Shown here: in pieces, positions 8,277 to 16,440 of the stretch | How positions within the stretch are numbered: the stretch's first letter is position 1 | How the letters are laid out: each line of letters starts with the position of its first letter | Assembly: GCF_000737715.1 (NCBI RefSeq) | Contig: NZ_JPRN01000002.1 | Coordinates: forward strand, 434,001-498,000 | DNA from: Chryseobacterium sp. JM1 | GTDB lineage: Bacteria > Bacteroidota > Bacteroidia > Flavobacteriales > Weeksellaceae | Direction of reading: 5' to 3' | DNA length: 64,000 bases | Made by a program: the position numbers and the translations under genes | Notes under the pieces: generated by a model | What the model was told of the DNA's origin: nothing | Databases searched by the model: none | What the model saw: the letters and a program-made list of their open reading frames with translations, nothing else

Positions 8277-9341
8277 TTATCCATTCTGCTGGTTACCCAG
8301 GAAAGCGTCCCAGCCTTGTGCCGTAAGTGGTACAAGCTGATTGGAGCCTCTTGCAACCATATGGTTCCCCTCTTCATTCTCTACTGCATGACCAATGATT
8401 GTAAAATCAGGATGGTTTTTAATTTTATCAAAATCATTCGGAGAAATGGTGAACAGCAATTCATAATCTTCACCACCGCTTAATGCCGTCATGACAGGAT
8501 TAAGGTTCATTTCATCCGCCGTAGAGATTGTTAAGCTGTCCATCGGGATCTTCTCTTCGTAGAGTCTGAATCCTGTTTTGGACTGATCAGAAAGATGAAG
8601 GATTTCAGAAGCCAGACCATCAGAAATATCAATCATTGAAGTCGGTTTGATACCCAGTTCTTCCAGGATGGTTTTCACATCGGTTCTCGCTTCAGGTTTA
8701 AGCTGTCTTTCCAGGATATAATCATACCCTTCCATTTCAGGCTGCATATTCGGGTCTGCAAGGAAAACGGCATGTTCTCTTTCAAGGATCTGAAGCCCCA
8801 TATAGGCACCGCCAAGATCTCCGCTTACTACCAGAAGGTCATTCGGTTTTGCACCGCTTCTTTTTACGATATTCTCATCGTTTTCAATTCCTACAGCGGT
8901 GATGCTCATCACCAACCCGGAATTGGAGCTTGTTGTGTCTCCACCGATAAGGTCTACTTTATATCTTGCACATGCTGCCTGGATTCCGGAATAAATCTCT
9001 TCCAAAGCCTCCACCGGAAAACGGCTGGAAACGGCAAGAGAAACCAAAATTTGTGTAGGAACAGCATTCATGGCTGCAATATCACTAAGGTTCACGACAA
9101 CCGCTTTGTATCCTAAATGCTTTAAAGGAACATAGCCTAAATTAAAGTGAACGCCTTCTGCAAGGACATCCGTTGTCAGAACAACTTTTTTATTTCCAGG
9201 ATTGATAACAGCGCCATCATCTCCTACTCCAAGTTCTGAAGACTCGTTGGACAGTGGAAAATGTTCTGTCAAGTGCTTTATAAGACCGAATTCTCCTAAT
9301 TTGGAGATGGGGGTCAGTTCCTGTGATTTATCTTCAAACAT
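8277..9341 (-). CDS. thiL: Thiamine-monophosphate kinase
   Basis: ThiL makes thiamine diphosphate from thiamine monophosphate and ATP, the last step of the cofactor pathway. The 354-residue protein shows the PurM/ThiL-type N-terminal domain with VGDDGAVI, TTDVLAEGVHF and NLSDIAAMNAVPTQ. GGDTTSSNSGLV follows, and ISGDLGGAYMGL-like and DISDGLASEI motifs lie in the C-terminal half. The Asp-rich Mg-ATP residues are all visible. No other thi gene and no TPP riboswitch is nearby. The thioesterase gene upstream on the same strand is 68 bp away. Confidence 0.95.
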   Translation of the reverse strand: MFEDKSQELTPISKLGEFGLIKHLTEHFPLSNESSELGVGDDGAVINPGNKKVVLTTDVLAEGVHFNLGYVPLKHLGYKAVVVNLSDIAAMNAVPTQILVSLAVSSRFPVEALEEIYSGIQAACARYKVDLIGGDTTSSNSGLVMSITAVGIENDENIVKRSGAKPNDLLVVSGDLGGAYMGLQILEREHAVFLADPNMQPEMEGYDYILERQLKPEARTDVKTILEELGIKPTSMIDISDGLASEILHLSDQSKTGFRLYEEKIPMDSLTISTADEMNLNPVMTALSGGEDYELLFTISPNDFDKIKNHPDFTIIGHAVENEEGNHMVARGSNQLVPLTAQGWDAFLGNQQNG

Positions 9342-9409
9342 AATTTTTTCTATTTTGTAAAATGTCCAGTGTAAAATGTATTCATGACTTTGAACATTAA
9401 CCTTGAATT

Positions 9410-9904
9410 TTATTTCGTGAATTCTGCCGGATCCACATTATCCGGACGGAAAGGAAGTTTTTTGAAATCTTCTCTGGTCATCACGATGGTCTCAGGGCTT
9501 TTATATTTGTTCATTGCTTCTACCACATCATCCGGTGGTGTTGTCATTTTTCTCAGCATCATATCGATCCATACTCCAGTAGCTTCCGCAGTAGCACAAT
9601 GTACTCCGTCCGGCGTATAGAATTTATGGACAAATCTGTAGATGGATGAATCTTCTGAGCATCCATCGATTTCCAGGCTTACAATAACCGTCTGGTCTGC
9701 ATAGATTTCTTTGAAGAAAGAATACCTTTCATGCATGATCACCGGCCCGATTCCCCATCGGCTTAACTGGGTAACTCCCATTTTTTCTTTGGTCATAAAG
9801 GCCATTCTGGACTGCGCACAGTACTGTACATATGATGAATTGGCTAAGTGCTTGTTGGCATCAAGATCACTCCAGCGTACTTCGAATTTATGGTAAAAAA
9901 TCAT
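9410..9904 (-). CDS. Acyl-CoA thioesterase, hotdog fold
   Basis: The 164-residue cytoplasmic protein is of the 4HBT/FatB-like thioesterase family. The N-terminal motif VRWSDLDANKHLANSSYV holds the catalytic Asp and the hotdog helix, followed by strands YADQTVIVSLEID and IYRFVHKFY. It should hydrolyse acyl-CoA or acyl-ACP thioesters; the chain preference is unknown. It may form an operon with thiL downstream. The length is normal for single-hotdog enzymes. Confidence 0.88.
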   Translation of the reverse strand: MIFYHKFEVRWSDLDANKHLANSSYVQYCAQSRMAFMTKEKMGVTQLSRWGIGPVIMHERYSFFKEIYADQTVIVSLEIDGCSEDSSIYRFVHKFYTPDGVHCATAEATGVWIDMMLRKMTTPPDDVVEAMNKYKSPETIVMTREDFKKLPFRPDNVDPAEFTK

Positions 9905-9951
9905 GTAAATACGTTTTAAATATGCTCTTATAAAGTTTCCGTTTATTTTTC

Positions 9952-10133
9952 AACCACAAAAGTCACAAAAGAGATTGACATTTTAAAATACATTAAGTTC
10001 ACAATCAGACTACATATAAGTTCACATAAAAAGAAAATCTACGATTTTCAACAAACTTAAGTGCTCTTCCTATGCGCGATCTATTTCACTTAAAAATAGC
10101 TAAAGTGTAAAAACTTTTATTGCTTTTGTGGTT
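9952..10133. repeat. Family C inverted-repeat element, copy C1
   Basis: The terminal inverted repeats are AACCACAAAAGTCACAAAAG on the left and CTTTTATTGCTTTTGTGGTT on the right, matching at about 17 of 20 positions, 182 bp apart. It occupies most of the 345-bp gap between the divergent thioesterase and flavoprotein genes. No open frame of note lies inside. Confidence 0.75.
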
Positions 10134-10205
10134 AATAATCTAAACTTTAAAGTTCAAAAATTATATTCTTCAAAATTACTCAAATAAGATGGTTTATAAA
10201 AATTG

Positions 10206-10213
10206 TACTTTTG
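10206..10213 (+). promoter_or_regulatory. Candidate -7 element (TACTTTTG)
   Basis: This is an exact match to the Bacteroidota -7 consensus TAnnTTTG, 36 bp before the preferred ATG at 10250 of the flavoprotein. No TTG lies at the expected -33 distance. It overlaps a possible TTG start at 10211, which argues against that upstream start. Confidence 0.45.
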
Positions 10214-10249
10214 AAAAATATAATCTTCAGCATAAGATTACACCTATAC

Positions 10250-11458
10250 ATGAAACAGATCATCATTATCGGAGGCGGTGCAGCAGGCTTTTTCTGTGCA
10301 TCGAATCTTGACGAAAAAAAATACAGCATTACCATCCTGGAACAGAACTCGGATGTACTTCAGAAGGTAAAAATATCAGGCGGCGGGCGTTGCAACGTCA
10401 CCCATGCCTGTTTTGATCCCCGGGAACTGGTTCAGTTTTATCCGCGGGGTAATAAAGAATTGTTAAGTGTTTTCACTAAGTTTCAGCCGGGGGACACCAT
10501 GGATTGGTTTGACCAGCGCAGCGTTCCTTTGAAAATAGAGAATGACAACCGCGTGTTTCCGGAAAGCAATTCTTCGCAGACCATTATCAATACTTTCCTG
10601 ACTGAAATTCAGAATAAAAAGGTTGAGGTTAAAACAAAATGTTCCGTTAAGGAAATTGAAAAACAGGGCGAACAATATCTTGTCAAGACCAGTTTGGGAG
10701 ATTTTCAGGCGGATTATGTCGTTTATACCACCGGAAGTTCTCCAAAATCATTGAAGATCATTGAAAATCTGGGTCATAAGATCGTGGATCTTGTTCCTTC
10801 CCTTTTTACATTCAATATTAAAGATGAATTGCTACAGGATATTCCGGGAACGAGTTTTGAAAATGCGGAGATTTCGATTCCAGCATTAAAAACAGAAGAA
10901 AGCGGACCATTATTGATTACCCATTGGGGGCTTTCCGGACCTGCTGTCCTGAAAATTTCAGCGTGGGAAGCCATAAGTCTTGCGAAAGCAAAGTATCATT
11001 TTGAGATCGAAGTGAATTTTATTTCAAAATCGATGGATGAAGCGGAAGAAAGTTTCCTGAATTTTAAACAGTCCAATCCGAAAAAGACCATTGGACAGGC
11101 GAAGATCTTTGAGGTCACCAACAGGTTCTGGCAAAAAGTACTGGACGTTTCAAAAGTTGATCTAAATAAACAGGTCTCCAATATCTCAGCAAAAGAAATG
11201 CAGCAGATTCTTGAAAACCTTTGCAGAAAAAAGCTGAAAGTTACAGGGAAATCTACTTTTAAAGATGAGTTCGTGACCGCCGGAGGTGTTGATTTAAAAG
11301 AAATTAACTTCAAAAACATGACTTCAAAACTTCTTCACAATTTTCATATTGCCGGTGAAGTTCTGAACATCGATGCGGTGACGGGAGGTTTTAATTTCCA
11401 GGCGTGCTGGAGTGAAGGATGGCTTATTTCACAACATTTAAATCATTTAGAGATATGA
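10250..11458 (+). CDS. BaiN/RdsA-family NAD(P)/FAD-dependent oxidoreductase
   Basis: The 402-residue flavoprotein is of the HI0933/YhiN family. An N-terminal dinucleotide-binding loop IIIGGGAAGFFCA lies at about residues 3-15, and KISGGGRCNVTHA at about 43-55. The C-terminal FAD contact region includes VTAGGVDLKEIN and DAVTGGFNFQACWSEG. The ATG at 10250 places the Rossmann motif at the N-terminus, whereas a TTG at 10211 would add 13 unconserved residues. Relatives include BaiN, which handles bile-acid intermediates, but most members have no known substrate. It heads a run of five close or overlapping genes (10250-13840). Confidence 0.9.
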   Translation: MKQIIIIGGGAAGFFCASNLDEKKYSITILEQNSDVLQKVKISGGGRCNVTHACFDPRELVQFYPRGNKELLSVFTKFQPGDTMDWFDQRSVPLKIENDNRVFPESNSSQTIINTFLTEIQNKKVEVKTKCSVKEIEKQGEQYLVKTSLGDFQADYVVYTTGSSPKSLKIIENLGHKIVDLVPSLFTFNIKDELLQDIPGTSFENAEISIPALKTEESGPLLITHWGLSGPAVLKISAWEAISLAKAKYHFEIEVNFISKSMDEAEESFLNFKQSNPKKTIGQAKIFEVTNRFWQKVLDVSKVDLNKQVSNISAKEMQQILENLCRKKLKVTGKSTFKDEFVTAGGVDLKEINFKNMTSKLLHNFHIAGEVLNIDAVTGGFNFQACWSEGWLISQHLNHLEI

Positions 11459-11844
11459 AAAAAATAACAGTATTAGCTCTGATTTTCTTATCAGTGACTG
11501 CATTTTCACAGACACAGGAAACCGTGAAATCCTCTCAGACAGAACAGACAGGTAAACCTGCAGAATACCCTGGAGGGTTCGGAGAATTTAGAAAAACAGT
11601 TGGTCAAAAAATAAGAATAGACCGAATAAAAGGGGCAAAGGGAAGAATAGAGTCTAAAGCAGCATTTTCAATCAACCTTAAGGGTGAAATAGAAAACCTT
11701 GTCGTAAACGGAGAAAACGAAGATTTTAACAAAGAAGTGGAAAGAGCCATACGATCTATAAAACCAAAATGGAAACCTTCAACACAGCAAGGAACTCCTG
11801 TGGTGGCAAAGTATACTATTCCCTTTGCTGTTACTTTTGAATAA
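11455..11844 (+). CDS. Secreted TonB-C-like protein (paralogue 1 of a tandem pair)
   Basis: The ATG overlaps the flavoprotein stop as ATGA, so this 129-residue protein is probably translationally coupled. It has a signal peptide (about residues 1-19, ending TAFSQ). A mature domain resembling the TonB C-terminus follows: EYPGGFGEFRKTV, AAFSINLKGEIENLVV, DFNKEVERAIRSIKPKWKPS, then VVAKYTIPFAVTF. No membrane anchor is present. The EYPGG opening recurs in the next gene and, as EFPGG, at 16747. It is probably periplasmic, of unknown role. Confidence 0.8.
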   Translation: MKKITVLALIFLSVTAFSQTQETVKSSQTEQTGKPAEYPGGFGEFRKTVGQKIRIDRIKGAKGRIESKAAFSINLKGEIENLVVNGENEDFNKEVERAIRSIKPKWKPSTQQGTPVVAKYTIPFAVTFE

Positions 11845-11875
11845 TAAAAATGCTTAGAATCCGAAATCTATAGGA

Positions 11876-12286
11876 ATGAAAAAAATAGTATTGTTTATCT
11901 TATTTTTAAGTTCAATAACCGCCTATACGCAAACACTGGACACTTTGAAAACTCCTCCTTTACAAGATGTTTCAGAGAAATCTAAAGGTGCTGAATATCC
12001 CGGAGGGATGATGGAACTTCGAAAAGATATCGCCAAGAAACTAAAAATAAACAAAATAAAAGGAATAGAAGGAAAAAAGGGAATCTTATTTTCGCAAGCA
12101 AAATTTATAATTAATATCAAGGGAAGAATAGAAGGCATTGTGGTAATCGGAGACGATGTCGATTTTAATACAGAAGTAGAGAGAGCTATAAAATCTTTGA
12201 GAACCAGATGGAAACCGGCAGAACATAAAGGGGTTCTGGTCCGTTCTTATTATAAGGTTCCTTTTACCTTAACAATGAATAATTAA
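11876..12286 (+). CDS. Secreted TonB-C-like protein (paralogue 2 of a tandem pair)
   Basis: The 136-residue protein begins 31 bp after its neighbour and is plainly a duplicate of it. It has a signal peptide (about 1-18), then EYPGGMMELRKDIAKKL, KFIINIKGRIEGIVV, DFNTEVERAIKSLRTRWKPA and a terminal SYYKVPFTLTM strand. The two differ mainly between signal peptide and domain. Divergence suggests an old duplication. As with its sister, the fold is that of TonB-C but nothing shows contact with an outer-membrane receptor. Confidence 0.8.
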   Translation: MKKIVLFILFLSSITAYTQTLDTLKTPPLQDVSEKSKGAEYPGGMMELRKDIAKKLKINKIKGIEGKKGILFSQAKFIINIKGRIEGIVVIGDDVDFNTEVERAIKSLRTRWKPAEHKGVLVRSYYKVPFTLTMNN

Positions 12287-12287
12287 A

Positions 12288-12926
12288 ATGCTTATAGTCA
12301 AAAAATATATCCCTTCTATCTTAAAAACCCTTTTGATTGTAGGGTTTGGATATTTCTTTTGGCTGATGCTTAAAATTACGCTGGAATACATTCCCTTCAA
12401 TCCGAATGTAAGCTTTCTGATGATCAAACAGACGGAAGTTCAGGACAGACCGGAATATCTTTCATTTTTCTATACCCACGTGTATACCAGTATTTTTGTG
12501 CTGTTTTCCGGATTCTTGGCTATTCTCAGAAAGGATTTCGGGATCAAAAATTTTCACAGGAATATTGGAAAAGTCTACATTTTTTTAATCCTGATTCTGG
12601 CTGCACCTTCTGGAATCTACATGGGATTTTTTGCCAACGGAGGCTACCTTTCCAAAATCTCTTTCGTTATTTTAGGAAGCCTTTGGTGGTTTTCTACGTA
12701 CAAAGCCTATCAGTCCGCCAGACAAAAAAAGTTTAAAGAACACAAGCAGTGGATGTGGCGAAGTTTTGCCCTCAGTTTATCTGCTCTTACGTTACGGATC
12801 TGGAAAGTAATTATTGTATATTTATTCCACCCAAATCCGATGGATGTTTATCAGATTATCGCATGGCTGGGCTGGATTCCCAATATCCTTTTAATTGAAT
12901 ACCTAATAACAAAAAAACATATATGA
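12288..12926 (+). CDS. DUF2306-like integral membrane protein
   Basis: The 212-residue protein has about seven hydrophobic segments starting with PSILKTLLIVGFGYFFWLML. Conserved-looking polar spots are HRNIGKVYIF (about residues 90-99) and FKEHKQWMWRSFALS (about 150-164), the His/Arg-bearing features of DUF2306 proteins. Function unknown; the spaced His residues could bind haem or metal, but that is guesswork. It starts 1 bp after the second TonB-C-like gene and its stop overlaps the next ATG by 4 bp. Confidence 0.75.
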   Translation: MLIVKKYIPSILKTLLIVGFGYFFWLMLKITLEYIPFNPNVSFLMIKQTEVQDRPEYLSFFYTHVYTSIFVLFSGFLAILRKDFGIKNFHRNIGKVYIFLILILAAPSGIYMGFFANGGYLSKISFVILGSLWWFSTYKAYQSARQKKFKEHKQWMWRSFALSLSALTLRIWKVIIVYLFHPNPMDVYQIIAWLGWIPNILLIEYLITKKHI

Positions 12927-13840
12927 AAATCTTAAATTACACCCTTGTTTCTTTGCTGGCAGTTTCTCTGCTGAGCTGTAAGAAAGACGGAAAAACAACC
13001 GAAACAGGAAAAGATTCTGTGATCGCTAAAAAGGATTCCGCTGTGGTTCCTGAAATCTATAAAGAATACTACGGAATTTATACCGGAGATTTTGCCGGAA
13101 AAGAAATGATTTCTTCTGAAGACGGCGAACAGTATGAAGATTTTGTGAATAAGAAAATTTCTCTTAAGATCAATAGGATCACTAAAGACAGTGTGTACGG
13201 ACAAAGTATTGTCAATGGAAACCAACGTCCTTTCAGAGGTATTTTTAATGAAAGTATGAAATCTTTTGTCCTGGACGAACCCGGAAACGATAAAACCGAT
13301 GGCAGATTTGAAATAAAATTGAGCGGCGACAGCATCACCGGAAAATGGAATGCTTTCAATAAAACAGCTGTAAAATCGCCTTTAAAAACCATTAAACTTT
13401 CCAAAAAAGAATTTGTCTACAATCCGAACTTTATGCTGGATCAGGATTCTGATCTGGTAGACTGGTCCAATCCTAAGGATTTTGTAGAAAAATATACCGA
13501 TGAAGAAACCGGAAAAACAGAAAGTTATAAGACTTCCAAAAACAGAATGGCTTCTGAAGCTATTTTTAAACTGAATGCTTCCAAACAGAAACTGACGGAG
13601 AAGGAACTTAAAAACTTAAGAAAACTCGATCTTGAGATCATTAAAAACTCTGTTTTTGCGAGACACGGCTATTCTTTCAAAAAGGAGACCTACAGGTATT
13701 TCTTTGAACAGACAGATTGGTACATTCCTGTTTCCAATAATGTAGATAAAGAACTTTCTCCAATGGAAAAGGACAACGTAGCGTTACTTAACCGTTTCAT
13801 CAAGTATGCGGAAGATAAATATGACAGTTTTGGAAGATAG
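12923..13840 (+). CDS. YARHG-domain lipoprotein
   Basis: The 305-residue protein has a lipoprotein signal (LLAVSLLSCKK, lipid Cys at about residue 19). A middle beta-rich region contains YYGIYTGDFAGK and KLSGDSITGKW. A C-terminal YARHG domain (about 220-300) has IIKNSVFARHGYSFKKETY and FFEQTDWYIP. YARHG is an extracellular domain of unknown function found in secreted bacterial proteins. The gene overlaps the DUF2306 gene by 4 bp (ATGA) and ends the five-gene run. It is probably anchored in the periplasm or on the surface. Confidence 0.85.
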   Translation: MKILNYTLVSLLAVSLLSCKKDGKTTETGKDSVIAKKDSAVVPEIYKEYYGIYTGDFAGKEMISSEDGEQYEDFVNKKISLKINRITKDSVYGQSIVNGNQRPFRGIFNESMKSFVLDEPGNDKTDGRFEIKLSGDSITGKWNAFNKTAVKSPLKTIKLSKKEFVYNPNFMLDQDSDLVDWSNPKDFVEKYTDEETGKTESYKTSKNRMASEAIFKLNASKQKLTEKELKNLRKLDLEIIKNSVFARHGYSFKKETYRYFFEQTDWYIPVSNNVDKELSPMEKDNVALLNRFIKYAEDKYDSFGR

Positions 13841-13847
13841 GAGATTT

Positions 13848-13940
13848 CTAGGTTGAGGTTCAGAAGTGTCAATGGTCAATTTTGCTTCGCAAGTGAATGG
13901 TGAGCTTTTTGGGGAGATGTCAGATTTCAGACAACCCAAA
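13848..13940 (+). repeat. Family B interspersed repeat, copy B2 (head only)
   Basis: This partial copy contains GTCAATGGTCAATTTTGCTT, CGCAAGTGAATGGTGA and a TCAGATTTCAGACAACCC tract but lacks the long tail. It lies just after the YARHG gene at a convergent junction with the DUF2809 gene. The remaining 150 bp to 14093 shows nothing else. Confidence 0.65.
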
Positions 13941-14093
13941 AGCTTCCAACGAACATGAATGATAAGAAATGAGTCTATTAAAGTGCTTAAGATGGTGAGA
14001 AATGGATTCCTGCTGAGGAAAACGGTACAAAAGTAAGGGCCAGAATGCGACAGTCTTTAATTTTCCTTCTTTAATAGCGGAAAAAAACAGTGT

Positions 14094-14489
14094 TTATAGG
14101 CTCAGTTCTTCTTCCTTTTTTGGATTTAATTTTACAAAAAGATACAGCAAAACACATCCGGCAGCATAACACAGAATATCAATCCATGAGAAAGAATTTC
14201 CAATAACGGTATACATCAGGTCTCCAGGACGGAAGCCCAGCTTTTCTGCCACCGTGAAGTATTGGGCGAACTCTACAAGACATGAAAAAACAAAAATCCC
14301 GAGAATCAGTTTTTCATTGTTTATTTTAACGAAACTCTTTACGAAAGTGTAGAGAAGCATCACGACAATAACATCTCCGAGATAGGCTCTAACAAAGAAG
14401 ATATCTGCCAGTTTTGTGGCGATCAGGACTTCTGTAAGGAAGATGAAAATGGTAAGAAGAAAATATTTCAGACTGAATTTAAATTCCAT
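14094..14489 (-). CDS. DUF2809 membrane protein
   Basis: The 131-residue integral membrane protein has four hydrophobic segments (about residues 8-30, 35-52, 60-80 and 100-122). Acidic and aromatic features of DUF2809 are visible: RAYLGDVIVVMLLYTFVKS, CLVEFAQYF and SFSWIDILCYAAGC. The family is small and uncharacterised; some members resemble VanZ-like proteins. It is transcribed alone; a 14-bp palindromic AGCGGG/CCCGCT hairpin lies at about 14538-14560 upstream. Confidence 0.8.
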   Translation of the reverse strand: MEFKFSLKYFLLTIFIFLTEVLIATKLADIFFVRAYLGDVIVVMLLYTFVKSFVKINNEKLILGIFVFSCLVEFAQYFTVAEKLGFRPGDLMYTVIGNSFSWIDILCYAAGCVLLYLFVKLNPKKEEELSL

Positions 14490-14595
14490 ACTTTGTTTTA
14501 AGTTTTGGCTAAAGCCTTTATATGATTAATTTTTGTTTAAGCGGGTTAAAGCCCGCTCCTACTGAATTGAACAGCAAAATTAGGTTTTTAAGCCA

Positions 14596-14625
14596 TAAAA
14601 AATCGGTATTCAAGAGAACACCGAT
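14596..14625 (-). terminator. Rho-independent terminator (minus strand)
   Basis: Read on the minus strand, ATCGGTGTTC pairs with GAATACCGAT (one wobble) around a 4-nt loop and runs into TTTTTTA. It lies 28 bp past the stop of the thioredoxin-fold gene at 14654. Confidence 0.8.
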
Positions 14626-14653
14626 CTTCTTGTAAACTGCTAAAGCAAATATA

Positions 14654-15313
14654 TTATTTCTTTACTTTGATTGTACATCCGATGGCTACTGTTTTATCCA
14701 TTTTTACAGGCTCTCCCTTGATCAGGGCATTGACAGCATCCTGCACATAATATTCCGATACATCATTAGGGTTTTCGTAGTTGTTGTCGATAGCACCGAT
14801 ATATTTCACGATATTCTTTCCGTTCTCTTTCTTCAGTACGAATACGTGGGGTGTTTTTGTGGCTCCGTACAACGGATACACCTTTTGCCCTTCATCCACT
14901 AAATAAGGGAATGTAAAGCCCTTTTCCTTGGCTCTGTCAATCATCTGTTTGTAGCCGTCTTCGGGCTGTACATTCGGATCATTGGGATTAACGGCTACAA
15001 CCGGATACCCCTGATTTTTGAATTTCTTATCCAGCTCTACAATTCTGTCCTCATATTTTTTAGCATACGGACAGTGGTTGCAGGTGAAAACAACTATAAA
15101 TCCTTTTGCACTTTTAAAATCGCTTAAAGAAACCATTTTCCCGTCGATGTTTTTCAACTTAAAATCGGCCGCTGCATCTCCTACTTCATACCCTTTTGCA
15201 GATACAGAAGCATTTACTTTTTGAGCGCCTTCTTTTTCATGATCTGCATCTGTAAAGCTTAGCAATCCAAGCCCGGCAATGAATGCCGCCATTAAAATTT
15301 TCAGGTTTTTCAT
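14654..15313 (-). CDS. Exported thioredoxin-fold (AhpC/TSA-like) protein
   Basis: The 219-residue protein has a signal peptide (about residues 1-22). A thioredoxin-like domain of the AhpC/TSA type follows, with DAAADFKLKNIDGKMVSLSD, then the redox motif FTCNHCPYAKKYE (Cys-Asn-His-Cys), VAVNPNDPNVQPEDGY and the cis-Pro region ATKTPHVFVL. It should act in the periplasm as a thiol-disulfide protein or peroxiredoxin relative. It forms a two-gene unit with the TlpA-like gene 7 bp upstream, and a clear terminator follows it. Confidence 0.9.
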   Translation of the reverse strand: MKNLKILMAAFIAGLGLLSFTDADHEKEGAQKVNASVSAKGYEVGDAAADFKLKNIDGKMVSLSDFKSAKGFIVVFTCNHCPYAKKYEDRIVELDKKFKNQGYPVVAVNPNDPNVQPEDGYKQMIDRAKEKGFTFPYLVDEGQKVYPLYGATKTPHVFVLKKENGKNIVKYIGAIDNNYENPNDVSEYYVQDAVNALIKGEPVKMDKTVAIGCTIKVKK

Positions 15314-15320
15314 ATTTATT

Positions 15321-15809
15321 TTATTGTAAGTTATCGTTAATTGTTTTTTCGAGATCTTCCTTACTCATTTCTCCATCGTTGAAGTGTACTTTTTGACCGT
15401 TTTTATAAAAAATGGTTACGGGAATATTCCCATCCCAGTTCTTTTCAAACCTTGGAATCCAGGTATTCATTCTTTTGATATCGTCCAGCAGGATCACTTC
15501 GGCCGTAAGGTTTTTATTTTTGATAAACTTAATCACTCTTTCCTTATCCACCAATCTGTCCAGTGAAACCAGGATCATTTTAAACTTCGGATTATCCTTC
15601 AGTTTATGGTTGATTTCCATAAAATCAGGCAGTTCTTTCACGCAGGGAGCACAGGTCGTGGCCCAGAAATTGACCACCAAAAGCTTATCATTCTCCTTCT
15701 GAATGCGTTTTTCAAGGTCTTCATATTTCATGGACGAAACTTCTGTCTGCTGGGCATTAAAAGCCGTAACACACAGAAGTACAGTTAATAGCGCTAATAA
15801 ATTCTTCAT
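15321..15809 (-). CDS. TlpA-like exported thioredoxin
   Basis: The product of about 162 residues has a signal peptide (MKNLLALLTVLLCVTAFNAQ) and a thioredoxin fold with active site NFWATTCAPCVKELPDF. LVSLDRLVDKERVIKFIK and the cis-Pro segment WDGNIPVTIFYKNG follow. It is a periplasmic reductase-like protein of the TlpA/ResA group. The ATG at 15809 is preferred; an in-frame TTG two codons upstream is possible. It precedes a second thioredoxin-fold gene. Two small peptides with C-terminal Cys-Cys lie 260 bp away on the other strand. Confidence 0.9.
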   Translation of the reverse strand: MKNLLALLTVLLCVTAFNAQQTEVSSMKYEDLEKRIQKENDKLLVVNFWATTCAPCVKELPDFMEINHKLKDNPKFKMILVSLDRLVDKERVIKFIKNKNLTAEVILLDDIKRMNTWIPRFEKNWDGNIPVTIFYKNGQKVHFNDGEMSKEDLEKTINDNLQ

Positions 15810-16019
15810 ATTCAAAAATAGTCATTAATTATCATTTAAATCCGGGATGATCTTTAAATGCTTAGTGGTTGGATAAAAAGCTGGAGAAATAGTTAAATAC
15901 TTTTTTACATATTATCTGCAATTAAAATTCAGTATTTAAATAGAGCTGAGAATACTGTAAAGACCCCATTTATTGGTTTTCCAATGATAATTTTAACAAA
16001 TTTTTTTAATCACAATCCA

Positions 16020-16049
16020 TTGAATTAAAAGAAATTAAATGTAAATTAG
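16020..16049 (+). promoter_or_regulatory. Candidate promoter of the tandem GG-leader peptides
   Basis: A TTG at 16020-16022 is followed after 19 bp by TAAATTAG at 16042-16049, seven of eight bases of the Bacteroidota -7 motif. The first peptide ATG is 23 bp further on. Spacing is ideal. The 200 bp upstream shows no other signal. Confidence 0.55.
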
Positions 16050-16072
16050 CGTACAATCAAAACAAAATTATT

Positions 16073-16237
16073 ATGAAAAAATCAAGTTTTCAGCCTAAAA
16101 AGCTGACCAAAAAAGAGCTTAAGAAAATTAGCGGCGGAGCAAGACCGATTTGTCCACTGGTCGTTAGCTGCTTTGATCCTGCAACGGGTGAAGAACAATA
16201 CGGAGTATACGGAATCCAGGACGGACCGTGCTGCTAA
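16073..16237 (+). CDS. GG-leader small peptide ending in Cys-Cys (54 aa)
   Basis: This short gene encodes 54 residues. The leader is MKKSSFQPKKLTKKELKKIS followed by Gly21-Gly22, and the 32-residue core has cysteines at 27, 33, 53 and 54, ending GPCC. The leader has the same length as, and is nearly identical over its last 12 residues (KLTKKELKKISG versus RLTKKELKEING) to, the peptide encoded 28 bp downstream, which also ends in CC. This is strong evidence that it is real although it is below common length cut-offs. It is probably exported with GG cleavage; no exporter is adjacent and the activity is unknown. Confidence 0.82.
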   Translation: MKKSSFQPKKLTKKELKKISGGARPICPLVVSCFDPATGEEQYGVYGIQDGPCC

Positions 16238-16264
16238 ATAGTGATCACCATTAAACCAAAATGT

Positions 16265-16423
16265 ATGAAAAGCTCAAACATTCAAAGCAGAAGGCTCACG
16301 AAAAAGGAGCTGAAGGAAATCAACGGAGGCGCTTCATGTGCTGATGGCCCGTGTAAACTAAGAGGGGTACCCAGCCATTTCATGATTATCGGCCCGAGAG
16401 GCAAAGACGGATACTGCTGTTAA
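16265..16423 (+). CDS. GG-leader small peptide ending in Cys-Cys (52 aa)
   Basis: The preferred ATG at 16265 gives 52 residues; an in-frame start at 16241 adds eight residues that break the match to its neighbour. The leader ends RLTKKELKEING-Gly22. The core has cysteines at 25, 30, 51 and 52 and ends in DGYCC. The gene follows the 54-residue peptide by 27 bp, shares its promoter and is closed by a strong terminator. The cores share only the Cys framework, as expected of diversified secreted peptides. The call as a bacteriocin-like or RiPP-type precursor is inference. Confidence 0.82.
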   Translation: MKSSNIQSRRLTKKELKEINGGASCADGPCKLRGVPSHFMIIGPRGKDGYCC

Positions 16424-16440
16424 TCATCATACTAACAATC

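Noticed and set aside
8208..8483. A 91-codon plus-strand frame overlapping the thiL end
   Set aside because: It is antisense to thiL and lacks any conserved feature.
8277..9341. TPP riboswitch near thiL
   Set aside because: The 68 bp upstream of thiL is too short and lacks the conserved thi-box sequences.
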